A DNA stretch of 64,000 bases, from assembly GCF_003339585.1 (NCBI RefSeq), contig NZ_QPKF01000003.1, positions 62,001 to 126,000 of the forward strand, read 5' to 3'. This DNA is from Exiguobacterium sp. RIT594. Lineage in GTDB: Bacteria; Bacillota; Bacilli; Exiguobacteriales; Exiguobacteriaceae. The translations under genes and the position numbers were made by a program. The notes under the pieces are model-generated. The model worked only from the letters and a program-made list of their open reading frames with translations, was not told the DNA's origin and ran no database searches. Shown in pieces: positions 7,786 through 17,001 of the stretch (position 1 is the stretch's first letter; every line of letters begins with the position of its first letter).

Positions 7786-9192
7786 TCATAACAAAAAGCG
7801 CATCCATTTGGAATCAGTATTTGAACGCATATAACGGAATGGCAAATCAAACTTCGTTGTATTGTGCACCAGACCCTTTTGATGGCTGAACGTTTCGAAA
7901 CTGTACTTGCCGTGATAACCACCGATTCCACTGGCACCGACACCACCAAACGGTAAATTATGCTGTGCGACATGCATGAGTGTATCGTTCACGCAGCCTC
8001 CGCCAAAGGAAATTCGGTTCAAGACACGTTCCTTCACGAATTCGTTTTCTGTAAATAAATAAAGGGCAAGCGGTTTATCACGGTCTGTGACAAAGGTGAT
8101 GACATCTTCAATTTCATCATATACAAGAACCGGTAAAATCGGACCAAAGATTTCTTCTTGCATCAATTTTGAATCATGTGGAACGTTCGTCATGACGGTC
8201 GGAGCCATTTTTCTTGTTTCCGGATCGACTTGTCCGCCGAATTCGATGTCTCCTTGTTCGAGATATCCTGTCAATCGTTCCAAGTGACCGTCCGAAACGA
8301 TTTTGACATAAGATCCCACGCCCACTCCGTTTCCATACTGGGAGAACGCCTCTTCTTCAATCAAACGAAGAAATGTTTCCTGGACGTCCCGGTGAACGAA
8401 AACATAATCCGGAGCGATACACGTTTGGCCGGCATTTAACCATTTTCCCCAGGCAATCCGTTTTGCCGCGAGTCTTAAATCTGCATCTTTGTGGATAATC
8501 GTCGGAGACTTGCCACCCAATTCAAGTGTGACAGGTGTCAAATGTTTGGCTGCTGCTTGATGCACGATTTTACCGACACGGGTCGAGCCGGTAAAGAAAA
8601 TATAATCAAACTTTTCTTCAAGCACTGCTGCACTCACTTCCGCGTCGCCTTCGATCACGACACCAAAACGCTCATGAAACGCTGTCTCAAAGACTTCCCG
8701 TAAGACACGCGAGACGTTTGGCGTCAATTCCGAAGGTTTCAAAACGACGGTATTCCCCGCTGCAATCGCGCCTACGACAGGGGCAAGGGCAAGTTGGAAA
8801 GGATAATTCCAAGGTGCAATGACCAGCACGTTTCCATACGGTTCAAAACGGATTTCGCTTTTTGATCCGAAATGCAACAATGGTGTCCCCACACGGCGCG
8901 GCTTCGCAAGACGGCGCAATTGTTTTTCCATCCGATTGATTTCGCCGTAAACAAAACCGATTTCTGTCGTAAAAGCGTCTTGACGCCCTTTATTCAAGTC
9001 GACTTTCAAGGCATCGTAAATGGCTGCTTCATGCGTTTCAATTGCTTGTTTCAAGAACGTCAACATACTTAAACGAAAAGCAATGCTTCGTGTGGCACCT
9101 GTCTTAAAGAAACCCCGTTGTACTTCGACCTGGCGTGCTACATCTAATCCCGTTGTCGTCAATCCCATCCGTAAATCCCCCTTTGAGCTCAT
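7786..9192 (-). CDS. Aldehyde dehydrogenase (class 3-like, YwdH type)
   Basis: A 468-residue NAD(P)-dependent aldehyde dehydrogenase oxidising aldehydes to acids. The catalytic cysteine is C258 in NAGQTCIAPDY and the general base E224 in TLELGGKSP. The cofactor-binding FTGSTRVGK and the C-terminal LPFGGVGASGIGGYHG are present. The length is shorter than class 1/2 enzymes (about 490) and fits the class 3/fatty-aldehyde group, which includes B. subtilis YwdH. ATG at 9192 has GAGAAGG upstream; an internal ATG at 9168 with GGGGGA is an alternative. It stands alone between fully spaced neighbours. Confidence 0.9.
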   Translation of the reverse strand: MSSKGDLRMGLTTTGLDVARQVEVQRGFFKTGATRSIAFRLSMLTFLKQAIETHEAAIYDALKVDLNKGRQDAFTTEIGFVYGEINRMEKQLRRLAKPRRVGTPLLHFGSKSEIRFEPYGNVLVIAPWNYPFQLALAPVVGAIAAGNTVVLKPSELTPNVSRVLREVFETAFHERFGVVIEGDAEVSAAVLEEKFDYIFFTGSTRVGKIVHQAAAKHLTPVTLELGGKSPTIIHKDADLRLAAKRIAWGKWLNAGQTCIAPDYVFVHRDVQETFLRLIEEEAFSQYGNGVGVGSYVKIVSDGHLERLTGYLEQGDIEFGGQVDPETRKMAPTVMTNVPHDSKLMQEEIFGPILPVLVYDEIEDVITFVTDRDKPLALYLFTENEFVKERVLNRISFGGGCVNDTLMHVAQHNLPFGGVGASGIGGYHGKYSFETFSHQKGLVHNTTKFDLPFRYMRSNTDSKWMRFLL

Positions 9193-9233
9193 TCATTTCT
9201 ACCTTCTCATTCTACCATAGCTGTCAGAGCAAA

Positions 9234-9261
9234 TAAAAAAAGCGGAGAGTCTTTTCTCCGC
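9234..9261 (-). terminator. Terminator after deoD
   Basis: GCGGAGA (9242-9248) pairs with TCTCCGC (9255-9261), followed on the minus strand by a seven-base T run. Confidence 0.8.
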
Positions 9262-9268
9262 CTTTCGT

Positions 9269-9976
9269 TTACAGTTGGATTGCTGTTTCAAGTGCGACTT
9301 TCATCATGTCGTTAAACGTCGTTTGACGTTCTTCCGATGTCGTCTCTTCACCCGTCAACAAGTGATCGGAAATCGTTAAGATCGTCAAGGCGTTGACTTT
9401 ATGTTTTGCAGCGAGTGTGTAGAGACCTGCCGCTTCCATCTCGATTGCGAGGCAACCGAAGTCCGCCCATTTTTTGAAGTGGTGGAAATCATCTTGATAA
9501 AATTGATCCGTCGTAAAAATTTGACCCACTTTCGCATCGATGCCGTGCTCTTTCGCTGTCATATAAGCTTTGTGCAATAAGTCAAACGATGCTGTCGGTG
9601 CATAATCCAGCCCGTTGAACCGAACCCGGTTTTGTGCCATATCGTGTGACGCACTCATCGCGATGACGACGTCGCGGACTTTGACGTCCGGCGTGATCCC
9701 GCCGGCAGTACCGACTCGAATCAGGTTTTTAGCTCCGTATGATTGGATTAATTCGTTTGCATAAATCGACATCGACGGGACACCCATCCCTGTTCCTTGA
9801 ACAGAAACTTTTTTACCTTTATACGTTCCTGTAAAACCATACATTCCGCGAACTTCGTTATACAAAACGACGTCCTCTAAAAATGTATCGGCAATGTATT
9901 TTGCACGAAGTGGATCTCCTGGAAGTAATACGGTTTCTGCAATCTGACCTTCTGTTGCGTTAATGTGTACGCTCAT
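9269..9976 (-). CDS. deoD: Purine-nucleoside phosphorylase, DeoD type
   Basis: Cleaves purine (deoxy)nucleosides with phosphate to base and (deoxy)ribose 1-phosphate in salvage. The longer frame begins at 10030, but ATG at 9976 is preferred: GGAGGAATC sits 7-8 bases upstream and the product then begins [14 protein letters not shown] as in other DeoD proteins, 235 residues as usual. Phosphate- and base-site motifs [28 protein letters not shown] and IRVGTAGG are seen, with [12 protein letters not shown] and the catalytic Asp in [10 protein letters not shown]. It follows yesN by 25 bp and may be cotranscribed. Confidence 0.95.
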   Translation of the reverse strand: MSVHINATEGQIAETVLLPGDPLRAKYIADTFLEDVVLYNEVRGMYGFTGTYKGKKVSVQGTGMGVPSMSIYANELIQSYGAKNLIRVGTAGGITPDVKVRDVVIAMSASHDMAQNRVRFNGLDYAPTASFDLLHKAYMTAKEHGIDAKVGQIFTTDQFYQDDFHHFKKWADFGCLAIEMEAAGLYTLAAKHKVNALTILTISDHLLTGEETTSEERQTTFNDMMKVALETAIQL

Positions 9977-10001
9977 GTACGATTCCTCCTCTAAATAGTG
10001 A

Positions 10002-10709
10002 CTAAACCGACAACAACTCCCGGAACTCATTTGGAGTCATTCCAAACTGCTTTTTAAAGACTTTCCGAAAATATTTATCATCATGGTATCCGACTTCAAG
10101 CGCGATCTCGTAGATTCGAGCATCCGTCTCACCCAACAATTCCTTCGCCCGATTTAAACGGATCGTTTGAATATAATCCGATAGATTGACCGAAAAACGT
10201 TGTTTGAATCGTCTTGAAATGTATTCCCGGCTTAAGTAAAAGCGTTCACTCATGAGTTGAAGCGTTAGTTCTTCCGCATAATGTGTCGCAATGTACTTCG
10301 CAATCTGATCAATCGCTTCTCCTTGTTCCGGAACAGGACCTATCAACTCCATCGCACGGGCGACAGCATCGTTTAAAATATCAGGATCGATTGGTTTGAG
10401 TAAGTAATCAAACGATTGATGCAAAATCGCACGACGCATATACGTATAATCATCATACCCTGTCAATACAATCGTGACGACCTTTGGATGATGATTTTTT
10501 GTCCATTCAAGTAAACTTAATCCGTCGAGTCCCGGCATTTCGACATCTGTTAACATTAAATCGATTTTTTCCTGTTCCAAAAAACGTTTGGCGGCGAGGC
10601 CGTCATCCGCTTCAAAGATGTTGTCCACCTGCCATGTATCCCACTCTCCGAGCAATTTAACGGCATCACGCACATGTTTTTCATCGTCTACGATCAATAC
10701 ATTCATCAT
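10002..10709 (-). CDS. Response regulator, YesN type (receiver plus AraC HTH)
   Basis: A 235-residue regulator, short for YesN proteins, which often carry a middle domain. The receiver domain (about 1-120) has DDE near residue 8-10, phosphoacceptor D in [11 protein letters not shown] and K in YLLKPID. The C-terminal AraC HTH (about 135-232) includes [19 protein letters not shown] and [19 protein letters not shown]. The gene overlaps the kinase gene by 4 bp. YesMN pairs commonly control sugar ABC importers; a binding-protein gene and permeases of that type lie 4-11 kb away, and their promoters share a motif. The link is inferred. Confidence 0.88.
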   Translation of the reverse strand: MMNVLIVDDEKHVRDAVKLLGEWDTWQVDNIFEADDGLAAKRFLEQEKIDLMLTDVEMPGLDGLSLLEWTKNHHPKVVTIVLTGYDDYTYMRRAILHQSFDYLLKPIDPDILNDAVARAMELIGPVPEQGEAIDQIAKYIATHYAEELTLQLMSERFYLSREYISRRFKQRFSVNLSDYIQTIRLNRAKELLGETDARIYEIALEVGYHDDKYFRKVFKKQFGMTPNEFRELLSV

Positions 10710-12463
10710 AGTTCCTCCTGTTCAACGGGAATTCGAATGACGATTCTAAAACCACCTTCAGTTGGAGACTGCAGGATCATACTGGCTTCCTCTCCATAAA
10801 AGATTAATAGACGTTCGTAGATATTGTGTAAACCGATACCGGATGTTTGACGGTCTTCCGGCCGGCGGTGCATCCGCATCGTTTGATCAATACTTTTCAG
10901 TTCCGTCGATTCCATGACTGCCCCGCTATTTTCAACTTGGATGATCAGTTGATCCCCGTCACTTCTGACTTTATAGGCGAGATAGTTTTCGGTTGCATCT
11001 ACCTGTTGATTAAACGCATGCTTAAAATAATTTTCAGCAAAGGGTTGTAAAATCATCTTCGGGACTTCAATCGAATTCATGTGCCACGGCACATCGACGA
11101 TATAGCGGAAACGATCGGGAAAACGTTGCTGTTGAAGACGCATGTAGGATTGGAGATGATCCACTTCCTGCTTCAACGTTACAATCGTCTGTTCATTGTT
11201 CATGGAATAACGCATCATCTGTGAAAGACCCGTAATCGAACGATACGCGATTTTCCGGTCGCCCTGTAACGTCGTCGTCCCGATGGATTGTAAGGCATTA
11301 AACAAAAAATGCGGGTTCAACTGGGATTGTAAGGCCCGCAATTCATTTGTCCGATTTTCAAGCGCCAAACGGTATTCCCGTTTGATCAGCCGGTCGATTC
11401 GTTGAATCATCCGCTGGAACTGCCGATTCAGCAACCCAATCTCATCATTGGTCGTCGCAATGAATTGCGCTGATAAATCGCCTTGTTCGACACGCCATAC
11501 GTTTGCCGTCAGCTGTTTAATCGGTTTTGTGATTTCAAGCGCCACGAGACTTGCTGCAATAATCATCAAGACTAACGAGCCAATCCCGATCAAAATTAAA
11601 ATCAGGGCTGTTTCATTAGCCCCTTTGACGACAGAGGCGTACGGCGTCGTCTTAACAAGTGTGATAGGAACACCTTGTGTTATCGTTTTGGCATACACGA
11701 TGAAGGAGTCCCCGACCCGCATGCTGCCACTTTTGCCTGTAAATCGGTCATTCGTGACCGGAAGCTCTTTTCCCGTTTTGGCAATCAATTGATTTCCATT
11801 CAACAGCCACAGCGATTCACCGGGGAAGTTTTCAAACAGCTTTAATTGCTGCTCAAAGACACTTGTCGGAATGTCGACAGAAAGAAATCCAAGCGGTTCA
11901 TCTGTTTCTACACGATTGATCCGGTAACGGAAGCTGACAATCTGTTTGTCATCCAAAATCATCGTATGTGTATTATAGGCAGTAATCTGATGCGCCGGAT
12001 CAATCAACCAGCCGTTTTTTTGTTTCATCAAACGAAAGTAGTCGGTCTCCTGCAACCAATCAAATTTCCCCCGGCTGGATGTCTTCATGTTATAAACCGA
12101 GTACTCCGAGTTTCCTTTTAAGATGACGAAGTGAAGCTGCTCAATATCTTGTCTGGATAAAAAGAGTCCGAGAAGCGCCCGTGAAATCACACCTTCCGAT
12201 TCACTGAGCTCAGCATCTGCCCCGACATTCATAATATTGAGCAAGGAGCGATTCGCATACAAACTTGTCGGTAATCGTCTTACATCTTCCATATAATGAC
12301 TGATTTGGTTGCTTCCTCTTTTCAAGGCGCTCAAGCTTGAACGTTCCGCCTGCTCCACATTTTGATTCCGTACATAGAGATAAGAAGCTGATGTAGCAAG
12401 CGTCGTCGGAATCAGAATCGCTAAGACGACAAGTCGGATCAAACGTGTTCGGATGCTCTTCAT
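10706..12463 (-). CDS. Sensor histidine kinase, YesM type
   Basis: A membrane kinase of 585 residues. The apparent ATG at 12478 lies inside the ribosome-binding site (ATGGAGGAG), so ATG at 12463, giving MKSIRTRLIRLV, is the likely start. Order: TM1 about 8-28, a large extracytoplasmic sensor domain of Cache type (about 30-275), TM2 around ALILILIGIGSLVLMII, HAMP (ITKPIKQLTANVWRVEQGD), His_kinase motif LNPHFLFNALQSI with the phosphoacceptor H, and HATPase with SGIGLHNIYERL. This is the usual YesM layout. It is coupled to the response regulator by ATGA overlap. The signal may be an oligosaccharide presented by a binding protein. Confidence 0.88.
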   Translation of the reverse strand: MKSIRTRLIRLVVLAILIPTTLATSASYLYVRNQNVEQAERSSLSALKRGSNQISHYMEDVRRLPTSLYANRSLLNIMNVGADAELSESEGVISRALLGLFLSRQDIEQLHFVILKGNSEYSVYNMKTSSRGKFDWLQETDYFRLMKQKNGWLIDPAHQITAYNTHTMILDDKQIVSFRYRINRVETDEPLGFLSVDIPTSVFEQQLKLFENFPGESLWLLNGNQLIAKTGKELPVTNDRFTGKSGSMRVGDSFIVYAKTITQGVPITLVKTTPYASVVKGANETALILILIGIGSLVLMIIAASLVALEITKPIKQLTANVWRVEQGDLSAQFIATTNDEIGLLNRQFQRMIQRIDRLIKREYRLALENRTNELRALQSQLNPHFLFNALQSIGTTTLQGDRKIAYRSITGLSQMMRYSMNNEQTIVTLKQEVDHLQSYMRLQQQRFPDRFRYIVDVPWHMNSIEVPKMILQPFAENYFKHAFNQQVDATENYLAYKVRSDGDQLIIQVENSGAVMESTELKSIDQTMRMHRRPEDRQTSGIGLHNIYERLLIFYGEEASMILQSPTEGGFRIVIRIPVEQEEL

Positions 12464-12594
12464 CGCCGTCTCCTCCATCCTTTTTCTTCTAATAAGTAGT
12501 ATAGCATAGCTGTATCCGCTTACATGTATGTCTTTTATTTGTTTGTTGCTATCACGATTCCCTTCAAATTGGATTTCTAAAAAAACAACACTTG

Positions 12595-12636
12595 ATTCCG
12601 AATGAATATTGATATAACATCGTTAATGTTCGTTTT
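12595..12636 (+). promoter_or_regulatory. Possible PurR operator upstream of the purine permease
   Basis: Two inverted PurBox-like elements flank this region: ATTCCGAATGAAT at the left and AATGTTCGTTTTT at the right, with CGAA (12599-12602) and TTCG (12629-12632) 26 bases apart. The B. subtilis PurR site has inverted CGAA boxes 24-25 bases apart, so spacing is slightly long. It lies 36-77 bases before the ATG. No purine riboswitch is seen. Confidence 0.4.
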
Positions 12637-12671
12637 TAACAAACTTTTAAGATTAAGGTGGTCTTTGGTTC

Positions 12672-13964
12672 ATGTTTAAACTATCCGCACACGATACAAC
12701 GGTCAAACGTGAAATTCAAGCTGGTTTTATCACGTTCATCACGATGGCCTATATTCTATTCGTCAACCCGACTATTTTATCGGAAGCAGGGATTCCACAA
12801 GATCAAGCGTTCTCGGCGACGATCATCGCTACGCTGATCGGAACGTTATTAATGGGCTTCTATGCTAACTTACCGATTGCCGTAGCACCGGGAATGGGAT
12901 TAAATGCTTATTTTACGTATACCTTGGTCATTGGTGAAAAAATACCTTATCAAACAGCTTTATCGGTCGTCTTCGTTGCCGGCATTATTTTTCTTTTGTT
13001 ATCCCTGTCCCCTTTGCGTACTAAATTGATTGAAGTCATTCCGACCACACTCAAATTGGCCATCACTGGAGGAATCGGTTTGTTCATTGCTTCCCTCGGT
13101 TTAAAAATGTCCGGAATCCTGGTCGCAGACCCTGCAACCTTGATTACAATCGGCTCCTTAACGTCACCGGAAGCTCTGATTACGCTGGTCGGATTGCTCG
13201 TAGCCGCCATTCTGACGGTGAAACGTGTTCCGGGTGGGCTTTTATACGCGATGATTTTATCCGGACTGCTCGCTTTTTTGACCGGTGAGTTAACGTTCTC
13301 GAAAACCTTGATTGCTTTGCCGACTTTACCGGAAGGCATTCTTGTCGCGAATCCGCTCACTGCCGTTCAAGACGTCATTCAATACGGACTGTTCAGTGGT
13401 GTGCTTTCGTTTGTGCTCGTCACGATGTTTGATACGACCGGAACGATGGTCGCAGTTGGGGAACAGGCTGGACTGATTGAAGAGGATGGTTCCCTGAAAA
13501 ACAGTGAACGTGCCTTGTTATCCGATTCAACGGCAATGATTGCCGGAGCTATGTTTGGAACAAGCCCAACCACGGCCTATGTCGAATCGGCTTCCGGTGT
13601 CGCAGCCGGCGGACGAACCGGGTTGACATCCGTCACAGTCGGAATCTTGTTTGCGCTGTCAGCAGTTTTCGGCCCAATCGTTCAATCGATTTCGAGCGTT
13701 CCGGCCATTACGGCTCCAGCACTACTCCTTGTTGGTGCTCTGATGTTACAAAACATCAAACAGATTCAGTGGGAAGATTTCAGCGAAGCCTTTACCGCGT
13801 TCATGGTGATCATCATCATGCCGCTATCCGGCAGTATCGCAACAGGGATCGCCTTCGGATTCATCATCTATCCGATTATGAAAGCTGTCCAAAAGCAACG
13901 CGTTCACTTCTTGATTTATCTGTTCGCTGTTCTTTTCTTTATCCAATTGTTTTTCCTTCATTAA
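12672..13964 (+). CDS. NCS2/AzgA-family purine permease (PbuG/PbuO-like)
   Basis: A 430-residue polytopic permease of the AzgA-like branch of the NCS2 family, taking up hypoxanthine, guanine or adenine with protons. Family motifs include the opening GFITFITMAYILFVNPTIL, PGMGLNAYFTYT, the central VTMFDTTGTMVAVGEQAGL and SPTTAYVESASGVAAGGRTG. About 12-14 hydrophobic segments are visible. AAGGTGG lies 8-9 bases before the ATG. Divergent from yesMN and near deoD, it fits a purine-salvage theme. The substrate (guanine/hypoxanthine or adenine) cannot be decided from sequence alone. Confidence 0.92.
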   Translation: MFKLSAHDTTVKREIQAGFITFITMAYILFVNPTILSEAGIPQDQAFSATIIATLIGTLLMGFYANLPIAVAPGMGLNAYFTYTLVIGEKIPYQTALSVVFVAGIIFLLLSLSPLRTKLIEVIPTTLKLAITGGIGLFIASLGLKMSGILVADPATLITIGSLTSPEALITLVGLLVAAILTVKRVPGGLLYAMILSGLLAFLTGELTFSKTLIALPTLPEGILVANPLTAVQDVIQYGLFSGVLSFVLVTMFDTTGTMVAVGEQAGLIEEDGSLKNSERALLSDSTAMIAGAMFGTSPTTAYVESASGVAAGGRTGLTSVTVGILFALSAVFGPIVQSISSVPAITAPALLLVGALMLQNIKQIQWEDFSEAFTAFMVIIIMPLSGSIATGIAFGFIIYPIMKAVQKQRVHFLIYLFAVLFFIQLFFLH

Positions 13965-13965
13965 T

Positions 13966-14012
13966 AAAAAAACGTGTTGTTTCCAATTTTTCTTGGAAAC
14001 AACACGTTTTTT
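13966..14012. terminator. Bidirectional terminator between purine permease and binding protein
   Basis: Long perfect arms, AAAAAACGTGTTGTTTCCAA against its complement, with a 6-7 base loop; A/T ends serve both convergent genes. Confidence 0.9.
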
Positions 14013-14014
14013 CA

Positions 14015-15301
14015 TTATTTCTTCATTTTTTCCCAGGTCTTCGTAAAGTCTTGTAACATCTCTTCTGATGTTTTTTGTTTCCCTACGTATGCCTGCATGA
14101 TGGCACCAAATTCGTTGACGGCGCCGTCCGGATATTTGAACCAGTTCCATGAGATAGTTTTATCTTCTTTAGAGTACTTGATGATATCGTCAGCAAGTGG
14201 TCCAAGATCGGCTGCTTCGATTGATTTGAAAGCCGGAATGAACTTGAACTTGTTGACCATGTAATCTTTTCCTGTGTCAGATGTCGCCATCCACTCGAGG
14301 AACTTTTTACCTTCCTCTTTATTTTTCGAATTTTTGTTGACGACCCAGTTATTCGGAACACCGACCGGAAGGCGGTCCATTTTTTCTTTATCATCATTGA
14401 TCGGCATCGGGATGAAGCCCATCTCGATGTCAGGATTAACATCCGTGATCAATTGTTGTGCCCAGTTTCCTTGTTGGATCATTGCTGTTTTCCCTTCAGC
14501 AAACTGAGAAACTTGTGTATTATAATCCGTCGTCAACGGATTTTTGTTTCCGTATTCGATCGTCAAATCAAACAAGTTCATGAACTCTTTAAATTGTTTA
14601 TTGTCTTCGAACTTTCCTTTACCAGAGTTCAAATCGGCAATGAACTGATCCGGATCATCCTGTTGGGCCATCGGGATATTCATCAAATGATTTCCAAGAA
14701 TCCACCACTCTCCGTATCCGATCGAGAATGGTGTAACCCCGTCCGCTTTCAGTTTCTTGGACGCCTCTGTTAATTCCGTTAAAGTTTTTGGCAACTCTGT
14801 AATACCGGCTTTCTTGAAGATTTCTTTGTTGTAAATGAAACCGTAACCTTCCAAGTTCATCGGCATACCATACAGTTTTCCGTCAATTGTCATCGGTTCT
14901 TTTGATAGGTCTGTCAAATCACTGACCCATTTTTCATCCGAAAGATCTTCCAATTTGTCTTGCCATGTTTTCGCTTCTGTAAATCCACCGTTATTAAAGA
15001 CATCCGGTTCATTTCCTGAAGCAAACTGCGATTTCAAGGCTGCACCATAATCCGATCCGCCACCAACCGTTTGAACGACAACTTTTACGCCTGTTTCTTT
15101 TTCATAGGCCTTTGCCATCTTTTCCATGTCTTTTGCGATTTCAGCTTTAAATTGGAATACGTTGAGGGTCTTCCCGTCCTTAGAAGAGCCACTGTCCTTT
15201 GAGTCATCACTATTGAGTGTTCCACCGCCACCACATGCTGCAAGTGCTACGACCATTGCGGTCGTCATAACTGGTAGTGCTGCCCATTTACGTTTACGCA
15301 T
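14015..15301 (-). CDS. Sugar ABC transporter substrate-binding lipoprotein
   Basis: A 428-residue extracellular solute-binding protein (family 1). The signal peptide ends in a lipobox, VALAACGGGG, so the mature protein is lipid-anchored at the cysteine. Family features include TLNVFQFKAEIAKDMEKMAKAYEKE near the N-terminus, and GMPMNLEGYGFIYNKEIFKKAG and MIQQGNWAQQLI in the middle. GGGAGGT precedes the ATG. It is transcribed alone, while the matching permeases lie at 19449-21223. Both promoters have a cre-like site and a shared 17-bp motif, so they are probably one importer. The sugar is unknown. Confidence 0.9.
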   Translation of the reverse strand: MRKRKWAALPVMTTAMVVALAACGGGGTLNSDDSKDSGSSKDGKTLNVFQFKAEIAKDMEKMAKAYEKETGVKVVVQTVGGGSDYGAALKSQFASGNEPDVFNNGGFTEAKTWQDKLEDLSDEKWVSDLTDLSKEPMTIDGKLYGMPMNLEGYGFIYNKEIFKKAGITELPKTLTELTEASKKLKADGVTPFSIGYGEWWILGNHLMNIPMAQQDDPDQFIADLNSGKGKFEDNKQFKEFMNLFDLTIEYGNKNPLTTDYNTQVSQFAEGKTAMIQQGNWAQQLITDVNPDIEMGFIPMPINDDKEKMDRLPVGVPNNWVVNKNSKNKEEGKKFLEWMATSDTGKDYMVNKFKFIPAFKSIEAADLGPLADDIIKYSKEDKTISWNWFKYPDGAVNEFGAIMQAYVGKQKTSEEMLQDFTKTWEKMKK

Positions 15302-15355
15302 TCGGATACCTCCCTGATTTTCGAGTTGATAATCGTGCTACACTTTTACAATAAA

Positions 15356-15369
15356 TGAAAACGCTTGCA
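15356..15369. promoter_or_regulatory. cre (CcpA) site before the sugar-binding protein
   Basis: TGAAAACGCTTGCA matches the catabolite-responsive element TGWAANCGNTNWCA with one mismatch. It sits about 60 bases before the binding-protein ATG, in the promoter region, suggesting CcpA repression in the presence of preferred sugars. Confidence 0.7.
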
Positions 15370-15396
15370 ATAAAAACGGATAATTTTGTCCGGTGC

Positions 15397-15413
15397 GGTG
15401 GAAAATATTGAAC
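15397..15413 (-). promoter_or_regulatory. 17-bp motif shared with the permease promoter (copy 1)
   Basis: GGTGGAAAATATTGAAC (plus strand) is found again with a single change at 21295-21311, in both cases upstream of a minus-strand sugar-ABC gene and upstream of the cre-like site. It is flanked here by TGTCCGG and CCGACA, an imperfect inverted repeat. It may be an operator for the YesN-type regulator at 10002-10709, but the regulator is not proven. Confidence 0.5.
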
Positions 15414-15489
15414 AATCGTTATCCGACAAAAAAAGTCGGGATTAGTGTATGATAAAAGTAGATACTACTTCACGAAGGAGTTTGATGCA

Positions 15490-16968
15490 ATGTCCCTACA
15501 GTTCACGATTTTATTGATTGGTTTATTGTTATTCACCGCAGTCTGGACGACGAAATTATCCAGTCGCCTGAATATTCCTGCGCTCTTGATTTTCATCGCC
15601 CTTGGTATGATTGCCGGCAGTGACATCACCGGTTTCATTCGGTTCGATGATGCCGAACTGGCACAGTTGCTCGGTACGGTCGCGCTGATCATCATCTTAT
15701 TTGAGGGTGGTCTTCAAACGGCTTGGAAAGAAGTGAAGACGGAACTCTCGCCTTCTCTGTCTCTTGCCACGTTTGGTGTCTTCATCGCGACGACAATCGT
15801 TGCCGTCGCGTCCCACTACATTCTCGGGTTCAGTTGGGCCAATGCCTTCTTATTAGGAGCCATCGTCGGGTCGACGGACGCTGCCGCGATTTTTTCAGTT
15901 CTCAGCGGACAATCCGTCCGGCGAAAGGTCGGTTCAACATTAGAACTCGAATCCGGGACAAATGATCCGATGGCTGTTTTTTTGACGGTCTTCTTCCTGG
16001 AATTCGTGACGAACCCTAAAGAGGCCTCACTCGTTTCCGGCTTAACGTCGTTAGTCTGGGAAATGGTAATTGGTCTACTGCTCGGTCTGTTCATCGGTTG
16101 GATTGCTTCGACGCTACTTAACCGGATCGATCTCAGTTCCTCGAGCTTCTATCCGATTCTCTTGATGTCATTTGCCTTTCTTTCGTTCGGTATTGCCGAC
16201 ACGATTCACGCCAGCGGTTTCCTCGCTGTTTACGTGACAGCGATTTATATCAGCAACCATGAGTTGGTCTATCGTCAGACGCTCGTCCGTTTCACAATGA
16301 GCATGGCGCACTTGGCGCAAATCGGAATGTTCATCGTTCTCGGGTTACTCGTATTTCCGAAACAGTTGCTTGATCCACAGGTGATCTTATCATCGATTGC
16401 CCTCGCTTTGATTTTAATCTTTATCGCCCGTCCGGTTTCCGTCTGGCTCAGTTTGCTTCCCTTTAACTATTCCTGGCAGGAAAAAGTATTTGTCTCGTTT
16501 GCCGGTTTAAAAGGAGCTGTTCCAATCATTCTCGCAACTTATCCGCTCGTTGCTGGAATCGATAATGCCGGCATGATCTTCAACATCGTCTTTTTCACTG
16601 TTTTGTTATCAACGTTAATCCAAGGGAGTATGTTGACCTTCTTGGCGGACCGGCTTCATTTAAACGAAACCGGTTCATCCACGATTCAAACGGTCATTGA
16701 GTTCATGTCGATTGGTAAACCGAATGCTGAAATCATCGAATTGACGATACCGAACTCTCATCCGTTTGTCGGGAAAGCCATCTCGGACATCGATCTGCCG
16801 CAGGAATTTTTAATTACGGCCATCATCCGTAACGATCAAATCGTGACACCACGCGGCGATACAATTTTTGAAGGCCGGGATCAATTGCTTCTATTAACAC
16901 CAAAACACCGGATTAAAACACTCAAACGTTTTTTATTCCCGCAAAAAGAGCTGACAAAAAAGAGCTGA
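15490..16968 (+). CDS. K+/H+ (Na+/H+) antiporter, NhaP2/CvrA type with C-terminal TrkA-C domain
   Basis: A 492-residue CPA1 cation/proton antiporter. The longer frame starts at 15445, but ATG at 15490 has AAGGAG 9 bases upstream and gives MSLQFTILLIGLLLF. Twelve to thirteen hydrophobic helices cover residues 1-385. The ion-site motif ESGTNDPMAVF and GSTDAAAIF are conserved. A cytoplasmic TrkA-C/RCK_C domain follows (about 405-480, ELTIPNSHPFVGKAISD ... VTPRGDTIFEGRDQLLLL), as in potassium/proton antiporters regulated by nucleotides. The 3' 25 bases form part of its own terminator. It is not functionally related to the sugar transporter genes around it. Confidence 0.9.
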   Translation: MSLQFTILLIGLLLFTAVWTTKLSSRLNIPALLIFIALGMIAGSDITGFIRFDDAELAQLLGTVALIIILFEGGLQTAWKEVKTELSPSLSLATFGVFIATTIVAVASHYILGFSWANAFLLGAIVGSTDAAAIFSVLSGQSVRRKVGSTLELESGTNDPMAVFLTVFFLEFVTNPKEASLVSGLTSLVWEMVIGLLLGLFIGWIASTLLNRIDLSSSSFYPILLMSFAFLSFGIADTIHASGFLAVYVTAIYISNHELVYRQTLVRFTMSMAHLAQIGMFIVLGLLVFPKQLLDPQVILSSIALALILIFIARPVSVWLSLLPFNYSWQEKVFVSFAGLKGAVPIILATYPLVAGIDNAGMIFNIVFFTVLLSTLIQGSMLTFLADRLHLNETGSSTIQTVIEFMSIGKPNAEIIELTIPNSHPFVGKAISDIDLPQEFLITAIIRNDQIVTPRGDTIFEGRDQLLLLTPKHRIKTLKRFLFPQKELTKKS

Positions 16969-17001
16969 CGTCGCTGTCAGCTCTTTTTTGTCAGCTCTTT
17001 T
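16944..17001. terminator. Bidirectional terminator overlapping both convergent genes
   Basis: Perfect 26-bp arms (16944-16969 and 16976-17001) around a 6-base loop, each arm itself holding two copies of GAGCTGAC/GTCAGCTC. It includes the last codons of the antiporter and touches the stop of the DedA gene. Confidence 0.9.

Noticed and set aside
12479-12671. Purine riboswitch in the yesM/purine permease intergenic region
   Set aside because: The conserved P2/P3 loop sequences of the purine aptamer are absent on both strands.
12950-13360. Minus-strand frame of 136 residues inside the purine permease
   Set aside because: Shadow of a clearly conserved transporter; no initiation signal.
13824-14150. 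Minus-strand frame of 108 residues across the terminator between the purine permease and the binding protein
   Set aside because: It runs through a hairpin terminator and overlaps both real genes in other frames.
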